A model generated the notes under the pieces. The model made no database searches. It saw nothing but the letters and a program-made list of their open reading frames with translations, and was not told the DNA's origin. DNA of 64,000 bases, taken from Dromaius novaehollandiae (taxonomy: Eukaryota > Chordata > Aves > Casuariiformes > Dromaiidae). The DNA lies in contig NC_088105.1 of the NCBI RefSeq assembly GCF_036370855.1, forward strand, positions 11,413,619 to 11,477,618, written 5' to 3'. The position numbers were made by a program, and so were the translations under genes. Of this stretch, positions 56,686 through 64,000 are shown one piece after another (position 1 is the first letter of the stretch; each line of letters starts with the position of its first letter).

Positions 56686-57466
56686 GCTGTGTGCTTTGAA
56701 CCCTGTTGTCCTCCACCCTCAGTCAACTTTGGTTTTGGCATCTTAACAGATATCACCCTACTCAATTCACATGTAAGCTCTTGGACATGTTGATGTCCCA
56801 TAGCTGTAGGCTCTGTCTCTTCCCTGATGAGATAAAAGCCTTAAGGGTGGGACTGTTCTCTTTTTTTTTTTTTTTCTTTCTCCCTTTAGCCCACTTGTGA
56901 GCAGAACTTCTGTTTTTTTTGGTTTTTTTTTTTCCCGCAAGGTGGGGCAGGATATTGTGGGGATGGTCAGCTGATGCTTTCTGGGACAGCTGTGGCCGTG
57001 CAGACTGTCTCCACATGCATACTAAGGACAGAGCACAACAGGATTGGTAGCAGGCTCTAACATAGGTGATAGATCACTGCCTGTCTTAAGTGACAGCTGT
57101 TTGACTCTCTTTCTGAAAGCCTGTTGTTCTTTATAATCATGACTAAGCAACTTTATATATAATTTGTCTACATCTTTAGCAATCAAATAAATGTTAATTC
57201 TGCTTGAAACATCTCATTGGAGAATGATGTGAATCGAGGGGCCCAGAAATCTCCTCTGATAGAGAGCAGGGCTGTTGCTGTATCAGTTAAGCAAGCAGGT
57301 TGCAAGATGACTTTTCAGTCAAAGTCCTGAAAGCTAGAAGAACACCTCTGCCTGACTGGTAGATTTCTGTGGGCCTACAGAACTGGAGTTGTTCTTGCTT
57401 TCTGCGAAACTGCTGCAAAAAGTCTTCTATAACTTAAGAAATAAAATCTAGAATTGACAGCTTCAT

Positions 57467-57472
57467 TTTATT
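57467..57472 (-). terminator. MGST3: MGST3 polyadenylation signal AATAAA
   Basis: A minus-strand AATAAA about 100 nt after the MGST3 stop, with an adjacent ATTAAA. It places the MGST3 3' end about 1 kb from the proximal ALDH9A1 signal, so the genes converge. Confidence 0.7.
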
Positions 57473-57568
57473 TAATGATAAGGAGAAAAAAGGAACAGAT
57501 TGGAAATGTTTGAAAAGAGAGGAAAAAAAAATCTCTTCAGTTTCCCAGGCAGCCATTGAGATGCTCAG

Positions 57569-57678
57569 TTAGTCCTGGCAGACCCAGCCGAGGTGCTGGA
57601 AAGCTGAATATATCCCTGTCCCCACCAGTCCAATGAGTGCAGCTGAACCAAAGGCCCCTCTCACTCTTTTTTTAGGAT
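57569..57678 (-). CDS. MGST3: MGST3 coding exon 5 and stop
   Basis: It encodes D108, [28 protein letters not shown], then VCQD and a TAA stop. The acceptor is cttttcttctag. Confidence 0.96.
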
Positions 57679-60600
57679 CTAGAAGAAAAGAAACAAACAT
57701 GTTTTAGCAGTTCAGCAGCAGTACCCAGCTTCCTCAAGCAGGCCTCTCCCAGCACTGCAGGGCAGCAGCAGGGAGGCTTACACCCTTCCCCACGCAAGCT
57801 TGGCTTGTTACAAGTATGTTTAGCTTTGGCTGACCTCGTCCTCACCTTTAAGAAACAAAGGCCAGGAAACCTCTGTGAATGTGACAGTCCAGAACCAAGT
57901 AGGGTGTGAAGTCAGGTGCCCCCACCCAGCTAGGTTTATTTCAAGTAGTATGGGGAGAAGAGAAACTGGTTGGATTCAGCTGAGCCCTTTCCCTTTGGTA
58001 AGGGAATACGTGCTCAGCAGTATAAAGCACCATCACTCAAAGACTCGCCCAGCCTGGAAATTAAAGAGGGAGCAAAAACTAGACATCAATCTCGGAGCAC
58101 AACAGCAGCTACCCTCAATCTGTGCTGCTATTAGATTAGTCGTCTTTCTGTCAGTAGGACAAGCATAATGCAGAGCTGGCAGTCTGCAGACCTGCAGCAA
58201 TTTCCCCACACCCTGACTGGAAGCTTTATGCTGCCTCCTTGATGTGAGCTGGAGGAAAGAGCCCTGAGGCCACCATGGGAGACTTCAGTTTCAGAGCACC
58301 TTCTGTGCTACAGGTTAAGGACTCACCTCCTGTGTAGTAGCCATAGGCATAGAGGACTCTCCCGAGGATCCAGGCAATGCCAAGCCCTGTGGCAATCCGC
58401 TAGACAGGAGAAATAAAGGTTTCAGGGATCTGCATCTTGCACCTGCTCAGCTGTTTGGATAGCAGCCCTGCTTCAACAGGAGACCACCAACTACAGTGTG
58501 GGTCCTCACCCAGCTAGGACAACTGGGAGTTAGCCTGGGAAAGGTGCACGGCTGATGTGGTGTGCTAGGTTTTGTATAGGAGTCATTTTCATGACGCCTG
58601 GGGGGAAGAGAGCCTGTGATGTACCACAGTCTTGCTGCTTCGCAGTGCAAAACTTCCCTCACCAGGAAGAGCTTATGTGCACTAGTGCATTACAGTGTGG
58701 GTCTGGCAGGCTGGGTAACCCTACTCCTACAGCTAGTGGAATTGCACTTGGAGAGATGCTGGCTGTGAGTATTTGCTCCTTATCAAGGAACTGTGACATC
58801 TAGAAATGATTAAGTCATACAGGCAGCAGGTGCCAAACCTTGTCTGGTCACTACCTGACCATATACCAGGATTTTGGAGGCAAATGTTACCTCAAGCCCC
58901 ACCCCACTGCTGCAAGCAGGTTTTCCTATTCCATTGTTAAAAACTTCCACCTCATCTCTTAATTTAGAGCTTGCTGCAACATGGCTACAGTTTGCCAAAC
59001 ATCACTACATTTGCCTATGCTGCTTTCTCTCTCTGAGAAGGAACCTTCAGGAAGGACCTGATTTGTCTAGTGGCAGTGAAGGAAAAGCTACTGGTTTCAG
59101 CCTGTCCCACACATACATCTCTTCAAGACCTTTCTACATCTTTCATTTAAAAATGATCCACATTTTTTCTGCCCCTCCTCCCCCCCCAATGCCTCCTTTG
59201 GTGGTGAAAATGAGTGAGAAGATCATCCTGTTCCTGATCTATTCCTGGCAGAAAAACTCTTCTTGAAAAATTGCTCAGAAGCATGGAAAAAAGGTTCCCA
59301 CCCTCTACAACTTCAGGTACTGAGCAGCCCTGTTGTCTGCCCCACAGGACCCTGCAGGACTTGGAGGAGCCTGGCAGGGTTGGAGGGACTCTCCCCAGAA
59401 GTGCGCTGCGGGCTGTAATAGTTTCAGTTTGTCTAACAAGGCATATTTAGGGGAAGGGAGGGGCGTCATGGCTGAAGCACTACAAGCATCCATACTGGGT
59501 CTATTACAGATTTGTAATTCCATGCACACAAGCTTCTGCCACTGCATTTCCAGAAGGGGCAGGCCACATTGGACATCAGCCATGGGGGCTAGAGAAGTGG
59601 TCTGCTGCCTCCAGAGATGCTTGCTTGGCCTCCTGCCCCCAGCCCCATGTCGGGGGCAAAAGAGCAGAGTTCAATCATGCAGACCTGCCGCACCAGCATC
59701 ACTTACCGGGTGGTAGACTCCACCAGTGGCTAAGAAGAACAGGAAGGACGGGTAAACTTCCAATCTGAAAATACAAGAGGAAGGTTTGTGTCAAAGTTGC
59801 TTATAAAGAGATCTCTGCAGCAATGCAGAGAAATGCAAGCTGCACCTGCTGAGGTCCCAGCCGGACCCGACTGTTACGAGTCTCTGTGCGCAGGAGCGCT
59901 GTGCTCAGTGCTGGGGCCAGAGATGGAGGCACAAGGGCATCTCAGTGTGCACAGACTTTTAGGGACTCTCCCCCCTCCCCCCGTTCGCATCACTGTCCAA
60001 AGCCCCCCACTCTTTCTACCTTGTGCATTAAGCCACTGCTAAATCCTGCCTACCACCAGCTGTCCCAGGAGGAGGAGTTCTTCCCAGCACACACCTGATG
60101 TGCTGTTTGCAGCCTAGCCACCTTGTACCTACAGGGCATGTGCTCTCTGGGAAGGTCTAGACAGCAGAACAGATCAGCAGCTCCCAGACACAATGCTGTG
60201 GAAACAAGATTTCCAGTGCCTTAAGGTCCAACCATGCCGATACAGAGCCAGGCACCGGGGAGGAGGATGCTGCTTCACAGCACTGTCTCATGGTTTAAGG
60301 CAGCGTAAAGAACCAGCACTGCCTTGCTACTAAGCATTACAGAGCCATGTGTTTTCCTCAGGTGTGGAGCCTGAAACCAAACATCTAGTAGCAGTAAGGC
60401 CCTAGTTGTGGGCCCAGCTGCACAGCCCTGTGTATTTTCAAGACCTGCGTTCATACGTGGTACTTACGTGTTTTGGTGTGCACGCTGGATGCAGTTGAAT
60501 ATATGCCCGTGTTCGGCATCTGTGCTATACATGGTTGGGTACTGTCAAAAAAACCCAAAAGCAAAGCGTGAGTGAGTGTAGTCCTGCCTCCAGAGCCTGG

Positions 60601-62074
60601 TGCGCTCTAGCAGCGAGGCGCGTACCCTGCAGCACTCTGCCCCAGGGAGCCTGCTGCTTTGCTGGTGTTGGCAGTGTCCAGCTCTCTCAGGCACTGGCAA
60701 GTTACAGCCTGCCCTCCTGTCCCATGGCCTACAACTGCTGTGTTGTTGCCTAACCCCCTTGAGCAACCTGGAGGCCCTGGGCAAGCTGACAACCTTTTAG
60801 CTACCCCTGCTTTGAATAGAAGATAGCCAGGCATGGGGTGACCTCTCTGTAGGACTCCCATCTCTCTGGAGCAAGGAGCAAAACCACAGCACTGAGGACA
60901 CAGGGAGCCCGGGTGCTGTTCCCAGGCCTCCTCTGGGGAGGTGGCAGCAGGCCGCACCCAGGAAGAGGCTAGGAGAACACTGCAAAGCTGAGCAGCCAGC
61001 AGGAGACGTCACCTGCCTGCAGAGGCTTTCCCAAGCCCAAAATTCAGTGCTCTGCGCACCCCGTGCAGGGCCGTGCACCAGGCGCACGGGATCTATGTTT
61101 ACTGTAATCATGACTTCACTGCAGCGGAGAGGGGGGACACCCCGGTGTGCACCCCCGAGCCTGCAGCTGCCTGGCACGCACCCATGGGGCTGTCCTTGCC
61201 CCCACCTTCTCTGCCGCCGTTTCCCAGAGTCACGTGCGAAGGAAGCGTTTGCACGAGAGCACCAAGTGTTGCAGCAGCCTCGGCGTGCCATCGGCCTGAC
61301 TCACAGACCCATCGGCCGCCCCCACCCAGCTCACAGAGCCCTGCTTGGCTCGCGGGCTCCACGCTGGACACTAAGGGCAAAGCCACTTAAAGGGATTCTG
61401 GTGATAGGTCTCAAATGGTCCCTCTGAGTTTGATAAATCCTCCTGTCTTCTTTGTAAAGCTCCACTAAGATCCCTTCCCTGCCACACTGCATCTGCCTTT
61501 GCAGGGAAAAGCTCTCCCCCAGCAGCTGCAGAGTGCAGATGTTACAGGGCAGGGCCGTGTGCTTGTTGCTTGTCAGTGTTTCCAGCCTCAAAACCTTGCA
61601 TTTTCAGTGGCTTCCACTTGGCACCAAGCAGCTGATCTGCCAAACCCTGAGCTCCGCTGCCCTGCCTGTGCTCCAGTTTGGAGAGCCGGAGCAGCAGCTC
61701 CATCCCTTCCTACACCCGTGTGGTGGGGCAGGAAGTGTCGGAAGGTCACCCAAAAATAAACCAGGTGCCGGGCACGTGCCATCGAGCTCTGCTGAGCTGC
61801 CCTCACCGAGGGCACTGTCCATGGGGCCACCGGCTCACGCCCAGGCTGGTCAGCCAGGCCTGAGGCTCTCCTTCCTTACCAGCGCTGGGGTGCTGCCCTT
61901 CTCCCAGCGAACAGCCCCTTGCAGCCCCACCCGTGCCCTGAGAAGAGGCAGACTCACCTCCACGTTGTACTTCTTGCGGGCTTTCCCCACTTTCACCGCA
62001 AGGTGCGTAACCAGGACGAAGCTGGCAGCTCCTGTCAGGATGACGTAGCCATACTCCTTGGAGAGAACAACCAT
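57569..62074 (-). CDS. MGST3: Microsomal glutathione S-transferase 3, five coding exons
   Basis: This MAPEG-family membrane enzyme is known to have glutathione-dependent peroxidase and leukotriene C4 synthase-type activity in ER and outer mitochondrial membranes. The rebuilt protein is 143 residues with four hydrophobic segments (about 8-28, 68-82, 85-104, 115-134). It carries the family motif [13 protein letters not shown] (residues 54-66), with R59, N63 and E66. It starts [18 protein letters not shown], close to mammals. The ATG has A at -3 and G at +4. The C-terminus ends GWVCQD, about nine residues shorter than human and without the terminal CCH. Neighbouring ALDH9A1 converges on it. MGST2 or LTC4S are less likely from the N-terminus and motif. 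Confidence 0.96.
58327..58399 (-). CDS. MGST3: MGST3 coding exon 4
   Basis: It encodes [20 protein letters not shown] through YYTG (84-107) plus one base. The acceptor is tcctgtctag and the donor gtgagt. Confidence 0.97.
59707..59764 (-). CDS. MGST3: MGST3 coding exon 3
   Basis: It encodes the end of T64, [19 protein letters not shown] (to 83), with motif E66. The acceptor is attttcag and the donor gtaagt. Human has VYPPF where this has VYPSF. Confidence 0.97.
60468..60541 (-). CDS. MGST3: MGST3 coding exon 2
   Basis: It encodes [19 protein letters not shown] through N63 plus two bases, with R59 and N63 of the glutathione motif. The acceptor is tttttttgacag and the donor gtaagt. Confidence 0.97.
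61958..62074 (-). CDS. MGST3: MGST3 coding exon 1
   Basis: It encodes residues 1-39, ending KARKKYNVE. It is preceded by an acceptor (ctttctcacag) and seven 5' UTR bases, so a further non-coding exon must lie upstream. The donor is gtgagt, in phase 0. Confidence 0.97.
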
Positions 62075-62269
62075 CCTGGCACTGTGAGAAAGGAGAGACC
62101 GTTACTATTTGGGGTGTGACTGGAGAAGATGCAGCAGGCTACAGGCAGGAGTGTGTGTGTGTGGAAGAGTCGCTGCGAATGGACCTAAGTCCTCCTAACC
62201 TGGGCACTGCCTGAAGGAAGGGAGAAACTGTGAGTCAGGGAGTTTTCACCCAGGACTCTTCACCCTGGA

Positions 62270-62625
62270 AAACAGGCAGACTGGGAGGTGTTCAGTAAGG
62301 TGTGCAAAAGCTAGAGAGGGTGGACAGAAATTGATTGTTCACTGCTACTTCCAACACCAGAACTAGAGGTCATCAGATGAAGCCAGGAGGAGACAGATTC
62401 AGCACAAACCAAAGGAGTTTTTCCTGCAAGAGGAACTAGACGTGTGGAGCTCCTTGCCGAAGGATGTTGTGGATGCAGGCAGTTTTCATGAATTCAAGGG
62501 GAGACCAGGCAAACACTGGGTTCAGTTGGGGCTTGTTATATAGACCAACTACAACTGGCTCAGAAACCCCCGGAGCTGAAAGGGGTTGGGCTATATGAAC
62601 TGTTAGTCTGAACCGCTAAGGCCAG
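62270..62625 (+). mobile_element. Decayed CR1-type LINE 3' part
   Basis: The order of blocks is that of a CR1 3' end. It has an accagaactagaggtcatcagatgaa block, then gtgtggagctccttgccgaa, ggatgttgtggatgcaggcag, a gaattcaaggggagacc block, and a gggttgggctatatgaac tail. It is 5'-truncated and non-coding, lying upstream of MGST3 coding exon 1. Confidence 0.65.
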
Positions 62626-62749
62626 TATTATAAAAGAACAAAACCCACCACAACAATAACGATAATATTAGAACGTTTTCAGCAAAGAGGCATTGGCAAG
62701 ATGAGCGATGCCCGTGTGCAGCAGCTCCAAGGAGCCAGCTCAGAGTGTC

Positions 62750-63120
62750 GAGTCAGTGAGCAGCCCCCAGCAACGCGCAGCTGCTGGGACGTACCGACCG
62801 CTGTGCGAGCCCACCTGCCAGCCGGGAGACACCAGGGCTTGTGGTTTGCATCTACCAGTTCTGCATTCCCTTGCGCAGACCTGGGACCAATGCACCAGGT
62901 GGGAGGCTCATCTGGCAGGGTCCCACCTCGTGCTGCCCCACAGAAGGCTGCTGCGCACTTCTCCCCTTTCCTGCTCCCCAACCGGCCGAGCCCACTGGCG
63001 GCCTGCGCTGCCGCGAGGCGCTCAACACCGAGCGCCCTGGGACCCTCCCCAGCTGCAAACGAGCAGCCACTGATTGCCCTTCTGGCGGTTGTCCAACACC
63101 ATGTCCTGTTGCGTGATCCC
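62750..63120 (-). promoter_or_regulatory. MGST3: Possible MGST3 upstream exon/promoter region
   Basis: A moderately CpG-rich segment 0.7-1 kb upstream of the first coding exon. A minus-strand donor-like CAG|gtgggc near 62815 could end the non-coding first exon. No TATA box or clear antioxidant-response element was found. The assignment rests on position and composition. Confidence 0.3.
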
Positions 63121-63258
63121 AAACCCCAGACGTCTCTGTCCCTGTGACCTGAGACGGTGCTGTGTGGCATCAGGGCGGAGGATGGTGGAGGCCTCTCTGC
63201 AGCACGGAGACAACTCCCTCCAAAGCAACCCTGAGCTGATGGCTGTTTCCGTCTGGTG

Positions 63259-63278
63259 CCCCCCCCCCCCCCCCCCCC
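63259..63278 (+). repeat. Poly(C) run, 20 bases
   Basis: The longest homopolymer C run in the window (G20 on the MGST3 strand). Confidence 0.95.
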
Positions 63279-63279
63279 G

Positions 63280-64000
63280 ATGCAGCGAGGCTTTGTGTCT
63301 CCCGCGCTGTCCCACCGGCAGAACCTGCCAGCGCGAGGGAAGACGTGCCACCACGTGCAAACAGCCTTCCTGCTGCAACAGTGCCAGCACCCCTTCACAG
63401 GGGGATCTTCGGGGATGTGAGCTTTTTATTTCTCATTTGCAAAGGGATTGTTATGGACAGAGCAAGATGAAGATAAGGGCTTTGTCCACATGAAGTTTGG
63501 TAAACAGTTACTTTAGATTTGCAATGTTCTTCTTAACTAATAAATGCCAGCTGTACCTGCCTGTAATGCAGGCCACCACCTGACAAACACACTGAAAATA
63601 CAGGGCATTCCCCCCAACGGTCATTTTCCCCCCTACAGTTAAAAGCCTGGTGGAGAACCCACACCTAACAGCAAGGACCAGGCATGTTATCTTTCATAGT
63701 GCTAAGTTACAAACTATGGTTTTATGGCTTTAACTTAAGAGTCAAGAGCACAGTTCAGCCAGAGGAAAGGCTGTTCAGCGGCAGCGAAGCTCTGCACCGT
63801 CTGAGGATGCATTAGGCCTGGCGTGCTATGAGCTGCTATTCGTATGCCGCTGGTACGAAACTGTACAGAGAACCTTTGCTCTACTAACGGGCAATTCAAA
63901 GTCAACAGGACCTTCAGCATCTCTCCGATTACAGGCCTGGTGACTGTTTCCTGCTCTTGGCGGCTCCTGCGTTTCGGCAACCTTTGCCCAGGGCTAGCCT
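63280..64000. other. MGST3 5' flank, nothing recognised
   Basis: Beyond the C20 run I see no gene, RNA or repeat to the end of the window. Confidence 0.45.

Noticed and set aside
61047-61427. Open frames of over 100 codons on both strands in MGST3 intron 1
   Set aside because: Overlapping frames on both strands with no motif or splice support, in GC-rich intronic sequence.

Overview
This is vertebrate nuclear DNA, most likely from a bird. Four intron-containing protein-coding genes are visible: UCK2 (minus), TMCO1 (plus), ALDH9A1 (plus) and MGST3 (minus). This is the conserved block known from human 1q24. The bird assignment is inference. Introns are short (UCK2 spans about 18.5 kb of coding interval, ALDH9A1 about 8.3 kb), the recognisable interspersed repeats are all decayed CR1/L3-type LINE tails, there are no mammalian SINEs, and long poly(G)/poly(C) runs recur. 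A compact non-avian reptile is not excluded.

Layout: 1-1299 is UCK2 3' UTR and flank. 1300-19812 is UCK2 in seven coding exons read right to left, with a CpG island at exon 1. 20.2-24.0 kb is intergenic and holds one CR1 copy. 24.0-24.9 kb is the CpG-island promoter and exon 1 of TMCO1, whose seven coding exons run to 44104 with a clear poly(A) signal. 44.4-46.9 kb is intergenic. 46.95-48.24 kb is the GC-rich 5' region of ALDH9A1. It contains a YY1-type start-site motif, a possible first exon, a minisatellite and the first coding exon. Ten more exons follow to 56343. ALDH9A1 and MGST3 converge tail to tail around 56.4-57.5 kb. MGST3 occupies 57569-62074 in five coding exons read right to left. 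62.1-64.0 kb holds its 5' flank.

All four reading frames were rebuilt exon by exon with matching splice phases. They give proteins of 261 (UCK2), 188 (TMCO1), 517 (ALDH9A1, long start) and 143 (MGST3) residues with intact catalytic or structural motifs. The genes do not form one pathway: pyrimidine salvage, ER membrane-protein insertion and calcium leak, carnitine synthesis, and membrane glutathione/peroxide metabolism. They are neighbours by conserved synteny, not a functional cassette.

I found no CRISPR array, tRNA, rRNA, retrovirus-like element or convincing new gene. The points most worth a second look concern gene architecture: a uORF whose stop overlaps the ALDH9A1 start, a promoter-proximal minisatellite with alternating unit lengths, a duplicated AG|GTAAGG element in an ALDH9A1 intron, a 42-nt poison-exon candidate in TMCO1, a non-AUG open extension upstream of TMCO1, and an altered MGST3 C-terminus.
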